From assembly GCA_018813085.1 (NCBI GenBank), contig JAHJCI010000047.1, positions 1 through 13,005 on the forward strand: 13,005 nucleotides of DNA. Direction: 5' to 3'. Of this stretch, positions 6,931 to 12,945 are shown in pieces (positions within the stretch are counted from its first letter, which is position 1; each line of letters begins with the position of its first letter). The notes under the pieces are model-generated. The model was not told where the DNA came from, searched no databases, and saw only the letters and a program-made list of their open reading frames with translations. Origin of the DNA: Candidatus Omnitrophota bacterium (lineage in GTDB: Bacteria; Omnitrophota; Gorgyraeia; Gygaellales; JAHJCI01). The translations under genes were made by a program, and so were the position numbers.

Positions 6931-7618
6931 TAAAAAAAAGCTACGCATACAAAAAATACTCAGCAGCCGCGGGTATTGCTCAAGAAGAAAGGCAGAGGAA
7001 TTAATCAAAGAAGGCCGGGTTAAGATTGACGGTAAAATTGCTACTATCGGAGACAGCGCCCGGGAAGATGCTGGAATCTATATTGATTCAAAGCCGGTAG
7101 GCAAAGAGAGTAAAGTTTACCTTCTTTTTAACAAACCCCTGGGCTGTGTTTGTGCGTTGAGGGATAAGAAGTTTAAAACAGTAACGGATTATATTAAATT
7201 AAAACAGCGGCTTTTCCCCGTAGGCAGGTTAGATTACAATACTTCCGGGCTCTTACTGCTTACAAACGACGGAGACTTTGCAAATAGAATAATGCATCCC
7301 AGGTATGAAATATTAAAAACCTACCTGGTAAAAACAAATAGGCCTGTAGGGCCAAAAGAGATTGCCCGGATTAAAGGCGGCATTTATCTTGAAGACGGCA
7401 AAACCTCTGGCCTGGAAGTTAAGCAACACAGCATGCACCTTTTGGAAGTAGGCACACATGAAGGCAGGAACCGCATTATACGCAGGATATTTGATAAATT
7501 AGGCTTCCGGGTTGAATCACTGAAGAGAATAAGAATAGGGAATCTGGAAATCGGCAATTTAAAACCGGCTGCATACAGGCATCTCAGGGAAGAAGAAAAA
7601 ACAAGGATCTTCGCATAA
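6905..7618 (+). CDS. RsuA/RluB-family pseudouridine synthase (rRNA)
   Basis: A 237-residue enzyme that isomerises a uridine to pseudouridine in ribosomal RNA. An S4 RNA-binding domain (about 13-59: LRIQKILSSRGYCSRRKAEE) is followed by the catalytic domain, with FNKPLGCVC, then GRLDYNTSGLLLLTNDG whose Asp at 110 is the catalytic residue. The C-terminal EGRNRIIRRIFDKLG and LKRIRIGNLEIGNLKPAAYR blocks are typical of the RluB/RsuA group. Length and S4 domain fit RluB-like enzymes (23S) slightly better than RsuA, but the target cannot be fixed from sequence. The open frame continues upstream to 6851, but that part lies in the PilZ gene and has no family similarity. The ATG at 6905 gives a normal N-terminus. 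No clear ribosome site is seen, which fits translational coupling to PilZ. Confidence 0.9.
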   Translation: MQEKFPAFNKKKLRIQKILSSRGYCSRRKAEELIKEGRVKIDGKIATIGDSAREDAGIYIDSKPVGKESKVYLLFNKPLGCVCALRDKKFKTVTDYIKLKQRLFPVGRLDYNTSGLLLLTNDGDFANRIMHPRYEILKTYLVKTNRPVGPKEIARIKGGIYLEDGKTSGLEVKQHSMHLLEVGTHEGRNRIIRRIFDKLGFRVESLKRIRIGNLEIGNLKPAAYRHLREEEKTRIFA

Positions 7619-7648
7619 ACTAAGATATTTAAATAGGGAATTGGCTTT

Positions 7649-8641
7649 ATGCTACAATTGGTTATTCTGGTTATTACAGTACTGATTCTTTCAGGCGCAT
7701 GCTCTATGGTGGAAGCGGCAATTTTAAGCCTGCCGCTGATAAAGGCAAGGATTTTATTCGAGCAAAAACGAAAAGGCTCAAAAACCCTGCTCTTGATCAA
7801 GGAAAATGTCCACCTGGCTGTTGCTACTATAGTCATACTTAATAACGCGGTCAATATTATCGGCTCAATATTTGTCGGGCAAAGAGTAATTGCCCTGTTC
7901 GGAAGCCGCTGGCTGGGAATCGCATCCGCGCTTATTACCTTTAGCATTATCGTAATTTCCGAAGTCATACCTAAAACTTTCGGCGAACATTATAAAACCC
8001 GCGTCTCTCTGGCTAGCGCCAAGCCTCTGTATGTGTTAATCTGGGTATTCAGGCCGCTGGTTGGCATATTATCCCTGGTAATGAACCCCTTTAGAAGCAA
8101 ATCCAACCTGCCAAAAGTTACGGAAGAGGAAATAAAGATTATGTTGAAATTAGGCAGGAGCGCAGGAACCGTGGAAACCGACGAGGAAACACTCTGCAAT
8201 AGGGTATTTAAACTTAATGACTTAAAAGCTTCCCAGATAATGAAGCCAATAGAGAATATCTACGCCCTGGAGAAAGAAAAGACCCTGGCAGAGGCCAAAG
8301 AAGCAATTGTTGATTCGCCTTACAGCAGGATTGCGGTTTATGAAAAAGATATATTCAATATAACAGGGATATGTCAGCAGAGGTCATTATTAAGAGAAAT
8401 AGCCAAAGATAACTACACATCCAGCGTAAAAGAATTTAGCTCAATGCCCATCTTTGTAGATGAGAACGAAAAAGCGGATACGCTCTTAGAAAAATTCCAG
8501 GCCTATCACCAGCACCTTTTTATCGTCCAAAATAATAAAAAGAAGAATATCGGAATCCTGACTATGGAAGATGTGCTGGAAGAGCTTTTCGGTGAAATCT
8601 ATGACGAAAAAGACGCCTTAAATAAAAAACGGGAGGGATAG
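7649..8641 (+). CDS. CNNM (DUF21)/CBS-domain cation transporter-like protein
   Basis: This 330-residue protein has an N-terminal CNNM/DUF21 membrane domain (about 1-150; hydrophobic segments near 2-18, 55-78, 86-106 and 122-145) containing the family signature SEVIPKTFGEH (104-114). An acidic helix and a paired CBS module follow (about 195-255 and 260-315, ending GILTMEDVLEELFGEIYDE). The family is known for magnesium and cobalt efflux or homeostasis (CorB/CorC, YhdP, eukaryotic CNNM), with ATP-Mg binding by the CBS pair. The C-terminal CorC_HlyC domain of longer relatives is absent. AGGGA lies 9 bases before the ATG. The receiver gene starts 2 bases after the stop, with its ribosome site inside this gene, so the pair should be translated together. 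The transported ion is inferred only from the family. Confidence 0.88.
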   Translation: MLQLVILVITVLILSGACSMVEAAILSLPLIKARILFEQKRKGSKTLLLIKENVHLAVATIVILNNAVNIIGSIFVGQRVIALFGSRWLGIASALITFSIIVISEVIPKTFGEHYKTRVSLASAKPLYVLIWVFRPLVGILSLVMNPFRSKSNLPKVTEEEIKIMLKLGRSAGTVETDEETLCNRVFKLNDLKASQIMKPIENIYALEKEKTLAEAKEAIVDSPYSRIAVYEKDIFNITGICQQRSLLREIAKDNYTSSVKEFSSMPIFVDENEKADTLLEKFQAYHQHLFIVQNNKKKNIGILTMEDVLEELFGEIYDEKDALNKKREG

Positions 8642-8643
8642 CT

Positions 8644-9027
8644 ATGAATAAAAGAGAAATCCGCATACTCCTGGTGGATGATGAAAGTGACTTTACTCAA
8701 GCTATGGCCTTATGGTTTAAGTCAAGAGGCTACTCTGTATCCGTTGTCTATGACGGAGAGAGCGCTCTAAGGTCTATCAAGAAAGAACCTCCCGGTATAG
8801 TTTTTCTGGATATCATTATGCCGCATATGAACGGCTACACGGTAATGAAGCTGATCAGGGAATTCAATAAAACCCTGCCTGTAGTCTTTATGAGCGCACA
8901 TGAGGAGGAAAGCGAGGCAAAGAAAAAAACAAGCTTCTACGGCGTATTCGCATTTTTTAACAAGACTTCTAATTTTATTGAAGCAGAGAAACTGCTTAAT
9001 TCCGCCTTGAATATAGATGAGGCATAG
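8644..9027 (+). CDS. Stand-alone response-regulator receiver domain
   Basis: This is a 127-residue CheY-type receiver without an output domain. The acidic pair D12-D13, the phospho-acceptor D56 in FLDIIMP, S84 in VFMSA (the Thr/Ser switch) and K107 in FFNKTSN are all present, so it should accept a phosphoryl group from a histidine kinase. GGAGG ends 7 bases before the ATG, inside the tail of the CNNM gene, indicating operon expression. No kinase is encoded in the window, so its partner is elsewhere. It may act like CheY or Spo0F by protein contact. Its last codons overlap the start of the secreted-protein remnant at 9017. Confidence 0.92.
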   Translation: MNKREIRILLVDDESDFTQAMALWFKSRGYSVSVVYDGESALRSIKKEPPGIVFLDIIMPHMNGYTVMKLIREFNKTLPVVFMSAHEEESEAKKKTSFYGVFAFFNKTSNFIEAEKLLNSALNIDEA

Positions 9028-9273
9028 GCTTTTTCTTCTCATTTTTTTCCTCGTATTTTCCCCTCACCCTTTACTCATCGCCCAGGACTATGAAACAGAG
9101 AAAAAATCCAACCCCTCCTGGAATGGTGTTAAGAAAAGTCGTAAACTTTAACCTTATTGTACCCAAGGACGCTATAATTAAGAAAACTTAAAAAAGAAGC
9201 AGCACTTAAAAAAGAACTCCTGGCTCTGTAAATTGTACTTAAGGAATTAGAAGAAAAAGATACCTCCCCCTAA
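9017..9273 (+). pseudogene. Probable decayed secreted-protein gene (signal peptide remnant)
   Basis: An ATG at 9017 overlapping the end of the receiver gene opens a 44-codon frame to TAA at 9149-9151. It begins MRHRLFLLIFFLVFSPHP and continues to LLIAQD, a convincing Sec signal peptide with a cleavage site after Ala, then only about 20 polar residues. In another frame (9193-9273) two short charged helical stretches appear, KKEAALKKELLAL and, after a stop, VLKELEEKDTSP. The simplest reading is a small periplasmic coiled-coil protein broken by at least one frameshift and stop codons. A genuine 44-residue secreted peptide is the alternative. The start has no strong ribosome site and would depend on coupling to the receiver gene. 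Confidence 0.4.
9173..9178 (+). promoter_or_regulatory. Candidate -10 box upstream of the exchanger gene
   Basis: A perfect TATAAT lies about 120 bases before the exchanger ATG, in the non-coding stretch after the decayed frame. No good -35 lies at 16-18 bases: TTTAAC at 9147 is 20 bases away. It could drive the exchanger separately from the upstream operon. Confidence 0.3.
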
Positions 9274-9296
9274 GAGGAATAATAGGTGAATTAAAT

Positions 9297-10253
9297 ATGC
9301 AGCTATATAAAGACTTGATATTATTCATAATCGGCTTGCTGGTAATCATAAAAAGCGCTGATTTGCTGACCAGCGGGGCAGAAGGCATTTCCAGGGCATT
9401 AAGGATACCACGCATCATTATCGGCTTGACCATAGTCAGCCTGGGAACAACAGCTCCTGAACTTTCCGTATCGGCGTTTTCCTCATATATGGGCCACACA
9501 GGCATTGCCGTAGGAAATGCGCTTGGCTCCTGCCTAGCGAATATTGGATTAATTTTAGGGATTGCGGCAATAATAAGGCCGATTGAATTTATTCCTAAGT
9601 TTATCAAAGAGGAGCTTCTTTTTCTTCTGGCTTCAACAGCAGTGCTTTATCTATTGATATCCGACGGCCGGCTTGGATTAGTAGACGGATTATTTCTACT
9701 ATGCCTGCTGACGGCATTCTTTGCCTATATATTCTCCAGGGAAATGAAAACCAAGAAACAAAATAAACAAGAGCCGGTATCGGCAGGTGATTCTCGTATT
9801 AATAAATCCGCATTGATGTTTTTAGCCGGCCTCTTGGGAGTAACCTTATCCGCAAGGTATGCTATAATCCCCAGCGCCGTTAATTTTGCCCGCTTATTGA
9901 ATATACCTGAGATTCTTATCGGGCTAACTCTGGTAGCAATAGGAACCTCGCTTCCTGAGCTCTTCACCGCCCTGGTTGCCAGCTTAAAGAAAATGGGAGA
10001 CCTGGCTGTAGGAAACATAATCGGAGCCAATATCTTAAACATCTTATGGGTACTGGGGTTTTCTTCGATTATCAACCCTTTAAGCGTAGACCTGGCGACT
10101 AAAAGAATAACCGGGCCTATGGTATTTTTTATTACCCTCTTGCTGCTGATATTTACAAGGACGAGGTTTAGATTAACCAGAAAAGAAGGATTATTCCTGC
10201 TCCTAATCTATATCGGCTACATTTTCTATATATTTAAATTTGCCTATAATTAA
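9297..10253 (+). CDS. Sodium/calcium exchanger (CaCA superfamily, YrbG-like)
   Basis: This 318-residue integral membrane antiporter has two inverted alpha repeats: GLTIVSLGTTAPELSVSA with GNALGSCLANIGLILG (43-88) and GLTLVAIGTSLPELFTA with GNIIGANILNILWVLG (209-254). The ion-coordinating glutamates E55 and E221 and the Asn of each GN..G....N motif are kept. About ten hydrophobic segments are visible, with a basic cytoplasmic loop at 148-170 between the halves, as expected for prokaryotic CaCA proteins of this length. The family exchanges Ca2+ for Na+ (some members also K+) across the inner membrane. AGGTGA 8 bases before the ATG is the ribosome site. The lipid kinase gene follows after 21 bases, so an operon is likely. 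Exact ion specificity cannot be read. Confidence 0.92.
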   Translation: MQLYKDLILFIIGLLVIIKSADLLTSGAEGISRALRIPRIIIGLTIVSLGTTAPELSVSAFSSYMGHTGIAVGNALGSCLANIGLILGIAAIIRPIEFIPKFIKEELLFLLASTAVLYLLISDGRLGLVDGLFLLCLLTAFFAYIFSREMKTKKQNKQEPVSAGDSRINKSALMFLAGLLGVTLSARYAIIPSAVNFARLLNIPEILIGLTLVAIGTSLPELFTALVASLKKMGDLAVGNIIGANILNILWVLGFSSIINPLSVDLATKRITGPMVFFITLLLLIFTRTRFRLTRKEGLFLLLIYIGYIFYIFKFAYN

Positions 10254-10274
10254 ACAGCGATCTACGGATGCAAA

Positions 10275-11153
10275 TTGAAAACAAAACTGATCATTAACCC
10301 TACCGCAGGCAGAGGAAGAGCTCGCAAGGCAATCCCAAGAATCAAAGAGATATTCCGTAATAGAAAAATCGATTTCCACACCTCTGTTACTGATTACTAC
10401 AATCAAGCTACGCACCTGGCAAAAGAGGCCTCGCTTAATGGATTCGAGCTCATAATTGCTGCCGGTGGAGACGGCACAGTAAATGAGGTGGTAAACGGAA
10501 TGCTGGAATCAAAATCCTGCTTAGGCGTGATTCCGCTTGGCATTGGCAATGACTTTGCCAGGGCATTGAACATGCCGTTTGAGTTAGAAAAAGCCTGTGA
10601 TATTATCTGCAAAGACTTCGAGCTCAAGACAATCGATGCGGGGAAAATAAACGAAAGGTACTTTATAAACGGCATTGGTATCGGCTTTGATGCCTGGGTT
10701 GCCCGTGAAAGCAGGTGGATCAGGCGTTTTTCTTTTCCGGGTTGTGTTTATTTCTTCGCGGTTATAAGCACGCTCTTTAAATACAAAACCTCTTCCTTAA
10801 GAATAAATTTTGACGATACCGTACTCGAGAAGAAAATATTGCTTGTTGCAATCGGAAACGGAAAAAGCTCAGGCGCAGGCTTCCTGCTTACCCCGGAGGC
10901 AGAGATTGACGACGGGCTAATCGATGTCTGTGTTGTAGATGACATCTCCAGGCTCAAGATTCTTATGCACCTTCCAAGGGCGATAAAAGGAACGCTAGAA
11001 ACCCTGCCTTATGTCAAAACCTTTAAAACAAAGAAGCTATCCATCCAGTCAAGAGATTCATTACTGGCGCATGTAGACGGAGAGCTTTTAGAGAGCTGTG
11101 ATTATCAGATTCAAGTCCTGCCCAAAAAACTCAAAGTAATAATTCCTAAATAA
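10275..11153 (+). CDS. Diacylglycerol-kinase-family lipid kinase (DgkB/YegS-like)
   Basis: This 292-residue soluble kinase would phosphorylate a lipid alcohol such as diacylglycerol. Visible family blocks are INPTAGRGRA (7-16), GGDGTVNEVVNG (64-75) of the ATP site, PLGIGNDFARAL (87-98), GFLLTPEAEIDDGLIDV (202-218) and HVDGE (266-270) with the probable general base region. In most relatives the PLGxGND block reads PLGTGND or PLGTxND; here the Thr is Ile at residue 90. The start is TTG at 10275: an in-frame stop at 10251-10253 leaves no upstream choice, and the product begins MKTKLIINPTAG like its relatives. The ribosome site is weak. TATAAT at 10245-10250, at the end of the exchanger gene, with TTTTCT 17 bases upstream, might give it its own promoter. 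Natural substrate unknown. Confidence 0.9.
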   Translation: MKTKLIINPTAGRGRARKAIPRIKEIFRNRKIDFHTSVTDYYNQATHLAKEASLNGFELIIAAGGDGTVNEVVNGMLESKSCLGVIPLGIGNDFARALNMPFELEKACDIICKDFELKTIDAGKINERYFINGIGIGFDAWVARESRWIRRFSFPGCVYFFAVISTLFKYKTSSLRINFDDTVLEKKILLVAIGNGKSSGAGFLLTPEAEIDDGLIDVCVVDDISRLKILMHLPRAIKGTLETLPYVKTFKTKKLSIQSRDSLLAHVDGELLESCDYQIQVLPKKLKVIIPK

Positions 11154-11168
11154 AATCCAAGAAAACAG

Positions 11169-11197
11169 TTTACTACTAGCGAACATTAGTATAGAAT
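11169..11197 (+). promoter_or_regulatory. Candidate promoter with palindrome over the -10
   Basis: TTTACT (11169-11174) and TAGAAT (11192-11197) are separated by 17 bases. The -35 is identical to that of the 5183 promoter. A small palindrome, AGTAT aga ATACT (11188-11200), straddles the -10 and could be an operator. The transcript would start near 11204, giving a leader of about 80 bases for the gene at 11285. Confidence 0.45.
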
Positions 11198-11220
11198 ACT
11201 TCCTGAGTCAATCTCCTGGA

Positions 11221-11281
11221 AACCTTTTTAAAATAGCTCTGAAGCTCATTTTTTATTAATCGTATTTTTAAAAAAGAGGTT
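11221..11281 (+). promoter_or_regulatory. Leader hairpin able to mask the Shine-Dalgarno
   Basis: AACCTTTTTAAAATA (11221-11235) is nearly complementary to the stretch 11263-11281. The pairing gives about 15 base pairs with small bulges and brings CCT opposite the AGAGG ribosome site of the gene at 11285. The stem is very AU-rich, so it would be marginally stable. The loop holds a short T6 tract. It may be a temperature- or factor-sensitive translation switch, or chance in AT-rich DNA. Confidence 0.35.
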
Positions 11282-11284
11282 AAG

Positions 11285-11497
11285 ATGAGGCCAATCCAGA
11301 AATTCTGCAGGCTAAAGAATAAAGAAGTAACCCTTTTAAGCGAAGAAAGCTCTAAGGAAACCGGAGGTCAGGGCGGAGTGAAATGGATTATAAAAAAATG
11401 CTTTGGAAGAGATAAGTCATGCGAAGACTTAGGATGTAAATACGCCCCTCAATTAATAGGAGGCATGGGCATTAAAGATCCTTTTCCTGCTTTTTAA
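11285..11497 (+). CDS. Small four-cysteine protein of unknown function
   Basis: This 70-residue hypothetical protein has four cysteines: C8 in KFCRLKNKEVTLL, then C39, C46 and C51 in KKCFGRDKSCEDLGCKYA. The spacing C..C-x6-C-x4-C would suit a small zinc- or metal-binding knuckle, with the KNKEVTL strand next to the first ligand. It has no signal peptide or membrane segment. AGAGG 5 bases before the ATG is a good ribosome site, but the leader can fold over it. Its own promoter candidate lies at 11169, so it is probably a single-gene transcript. No family is recognised with confidence; metal binding is inferred from cysteine spacing alone. Confidence 0.65.
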   Translation: MRPIQKFCRLKNKEVTLLSEESSKETGGQGGVKWIIKKCFGRDKSCEDLGCKYAPQLIGGMGIKDPFPAF

Positions 11498-11582
11498 GTA
11501 AAATAGAATATTTAAAATCCCCGTATAAACCTTACCCAAAATACCATCCAATTGCAGATCTTGAAGCAAAAAACAATTCTTC

Positions 11583-11611
11583 TTGAATTACCTGCCCTGG
11601 CAGGTTAAAAT
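11583..11611 (+). promoter_or_regulatory. Candidate promoter with operator-like dyad in the spacer
   Basis: TTGAAT (11583-11588) and TAAAAT (11606-11611) are 17 bases apart. The spacer is almost filled by a perfect dyad, ACCTGCC ct GGCAGGT (11590-11605). The dyad has no T tract after it, so it is not an intrinsic terminator. A smaller hairpin AATTC/GAATT (11575-11589) overlaps the -35. Downstream, GTTATT aaca AATAAC (11641-11656) sits immediately before the ribosome site AGGAG. This layout suits a regulator binding between -35 and -10 to control the NIL/sigma/anti-sigma operon. Confidence 0.5.
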
Positions 11612-11667
11612 AACCTAAGAAGACAAACAAGCTTAATTAAGTTATTAACAAATAACAGGAGAGTAAA

Positions 11668-11898
11668 ATGCAAACCTCAATCGGATTAACCTTTCCCGGG
11701 CACCTGAAAGACGAATCAATAATCTGCTATATTTGCAAAAGATTTGAAGTCGATGTCAATATAATAGAGGCTTCCTTTTCCATGTCTTCGGGATGGGCAA
11801 TCCTGGGAATAGTAGGCAAGGAAGACGAGATTGAGAGAGTCTTCCGCTTCTTAACCAGCAAGGGAGTTAAAATCAATAAGGTTGGAGAAGAAAAGTAA
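11668..11898 (+). CDS. Stand-alone NIL-domain protein
   Basis: This 76-residue protein begins with the strand and helix typical of the NIL domain: LTFPGHLKDESIICYICKRF, then VDVNIIEASFS, GWAILGIVG, and EDEIERVFRFLTSKGVKI. NIL is an ACT-like ferredoxin fold usually found at the C-terminus of methionine ABC-transporter ATPases or fused to ferredoxins, where it acts as a ligand-sensing or regulatory module. A free-standing copy has no known fixed function. Two cysteines (C20, C23) occur in a helix as CYIC, which is not a general feature of the family. AGGAG 6 bases from the ATG is a good ribosome site. The ECF sigma gene begins 51 bases later without an obvious terminator between, so the protein may feed a signal into that system. 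Confidence 0.8.
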   Translation: MQTSIGLTFPGHLKDESIICYICKRFEVDVNIIEASFSMSSGWAILGIVGKEDEIERVFRFLTSKGVKINKVGEEK

Positions 11899-11949
11899 AA
11901 AAGGGAACACTTTTTGCCTTAAGGGCTTCCCTGATATAGTAGAGGGCAG

Positions 11950-12501
11950 ATGCAAGAGATATTAGAGGAAATTTTAATAAAGGCGGCAGCAGGCGATATG
12001 GAGGCATTTGAGAATATATATAAAATAACCTCCGGTTTTGTATATAACGTTGCCTTACAGATTACAAACAATAAAGAAGAGACAAAAGAGCTAACCCGGA
12101 AAGTATTTCTTAAGATACATAAGAATCTTAAAAAGTTCCGCTTTGCTTCTTCTTTTAGAACCTGGATATACAGAATGGCCGTTAACGCGGCAATAAATAC
12201 CTCAAAAAAAAGATCAAGAGAAAGCAGTAGAAAACCCGGTTATGAAGAAGGCTTCTTGTATGACTCTCTTACTGAAAGCTTAAAGCAGAGGCTTGATAAA
12301 AAGAAAAACGAAAACCTGGTACGCTTATTGCTGGATTCGCTCAGGCCTGTGGAAAGAGCATGTTTGGTATTAAGGGATATGCAGGGTTTAAGCTATAAGG
12401 AAATTTCCGATACATTAGGGATTGATATCAATACAGTGCGCTCGCGCCTTGGGAGGACAAGAGAAGCGCTTCTGAAAACGGTTAAAAAAGAGGTAATTTA
12501 A
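11950..12501 (+). CDS. ECF-family RNA polymerase sigma factor
   Basis: This 183-residue sigma factor has only the two ECF domains. Sigma-2 (about 10-90) contains AFENIYKITSGFVYNVALQI and the core-binding and -10 region leading to FRTWIYRMAVNAAIN. Sigma-4 (about 122-178) contains LRPVERACLVLRDMQGLSYK and the helix-turn-helix EISDTLGIDINTVRSRLGR. A Lys/Arg/Ser-rich linker joins them. It would direct RNA polymerase to a dedicated regulon and be held inactive by the anti-sigma factor encoded one base downstream. AGAGGG just before the ATG is the ribosome site. The usual ECF stretch with D-A-E-D-L-x-Q-E-V-F is diverged here to KEETKELTRKVF, but the fold pattern is clear. Target promoters are unknown; autoregulation is common in the family. 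Confidence 0.92.
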   Translation: MQEILEEILIKAAAGDMEAFENIYKITSGFVYNVALQITNNKEETKELTRKVFLKIHKNLKKFRFASSFRTWIYRMAVNAAINTSKKRSRESSRKPGYEEGFLYDSLTESLKQRLDKKKNENLVRLLLDSLRPVERACLVLRDMQGLSYKEISDTLGIDINTVRSRLGRTREALLKTVKKEVI

Positions 12502-12502
12502 A

Positions 12503-12787
12503 ATGGGCTGCAAAATGGTTAAAGATTTGCTCACGGATTATATTGATGAAGAACTCAACCAAGAACTGCGCAGCGAAATAACCAGGCATCTGGATAGCTG
12601 TTCATCCTGCAGAGAATTAAATGAATCCTTAAACCTGCTCACAGGGCAATTTAGACAAATACCCAGGGCAGAAGCGCCGGGCAGGATATGGGGCCAAATA
12701 AGAGAAGCAATAACAACTAAAGAAAAAAAACACTTTCTGCCTACCGGTTTAGTTGAAAAAAAGAAGAAGCCAACCGGGAAACGGTAA
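12503..12787 (+). CDS. Zinc-finger (zf-HC2) anti-sigma factor without membrane segment
   Basis: This 94-residue protein has the anti-sigma zinc-binding pattern C3, then LTDYIDEELNQEL, then HLDSCSSC with the HxxxCxxC ligands H29, C33 and C36. Such domains clamp the partner ECF sigma factor and release it on oxidation, unfolding or proteolysis. Most relatives carry a transmembrane segment and a periplasmic sensor after this domain. Here the protein stops after a short Lys-rich tail (EKKKKPTGKR) with no hydrophobic stretch, so it is predicted to be cytoplasmic. It begins one base after the sigma stop, with AGAGG about 10 bases upstream. An alternative ATG at 12515 would lose C3 and is less likely. 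The stop lies 33 bases before the tandem repeats, which may have trimmed a longer ancestor. That last point is speculation. Confidence 0.85.
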   Translation: MGCKMVKDLLTDYIDEELNQELRSEITRHLDSCSSCRELNESLNLLTGQFRQIPRAEAPGRIWGQIREAITTKEKKHFLPTGLVEKKKKPTGKR

Positions 12788-12820
12788 ATAAAATCGCCTC
12801 GAAATTAAAAAAGCTTCGGA

Positions 12821-12894
12821 CGTATTGGGGACCGTATTGGGGACGTTCCCCCAGGCGACACCCCGTATTGGGGACGTTCCCCCAGGCGACACCC
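12821..12894 (+). repeat. 31-bp tandem repeat with GGGGACGTTCCCC palindromes
   Basis: Two identical 31-base units (12833-12863 and 12864-12894) follow a 12-base partial copy (12821-12832). Each unit is CGTATTGGGGACG, TTCCCCCAGG and CGACACCC joined end to end. GGGGA cgt TCCCC can form a hairpin in every full unit. TCGCCT at 12794-12799, after the anti-sigma gene, is the inverse of AGGCGA inside each unit. The GC-rich repeats contrast with the AT-rich surroundings. They resemble the intergenic palindromic (REP-like) elements spread by Y1/RAYT-type transposases, though no transposase is in the window. They could also end transcription of the sigma operon. Confidence 0.85.
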
Positions 12895-12907
12895 CGCATA
12901 TAAATAA

Positions 12908-12930
12908 CTAACTGTGTTTAAACATGTTAG
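12908..12930. promoter_or_regulatory. 23-base imperfect palindrome upstream of the last gene
   Basis: CTAAC tg TGTTT / AAACA t GTTAG forms an inverted repeat centred on TGTTTAAACA, offset by one base, 15 bases before the ATG at 12946. It has no T tract and looks more like an operator or a leader hairpin than a terminator. No good -35/-10 pair could be placed around it. Confidence 0.35.
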
Positions 12931-12945
12931 AGATAAAGAGAGCTT

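Noticed and set aside
9868..9873. TATAAT-like box inside the exchanger gene
   Set aside because: It lies within coding sequence with no following gene start and no -35, so it is treated as chance.
11902..11932. AGGGAA/TTCCCT hairpin after the NIL gene as a terminator
   Set aside because: There is a large interrupted loop and no T tract downstream; it is unlikely to stop transcription before the sigma gene.
11935..11940. TGATATAGT as an extended -10 for the sigma factor gene
   Set aside because: It would start transcription inside the AGAGGG ribosome site, and no -35 fits; operon transcription from 11583 explains the gene better.
12821..12894. CRISPR array
   Set aside because: The copies are directly adjacent with no variable spacers and no cas genes nearby; it is a tandem repeat.
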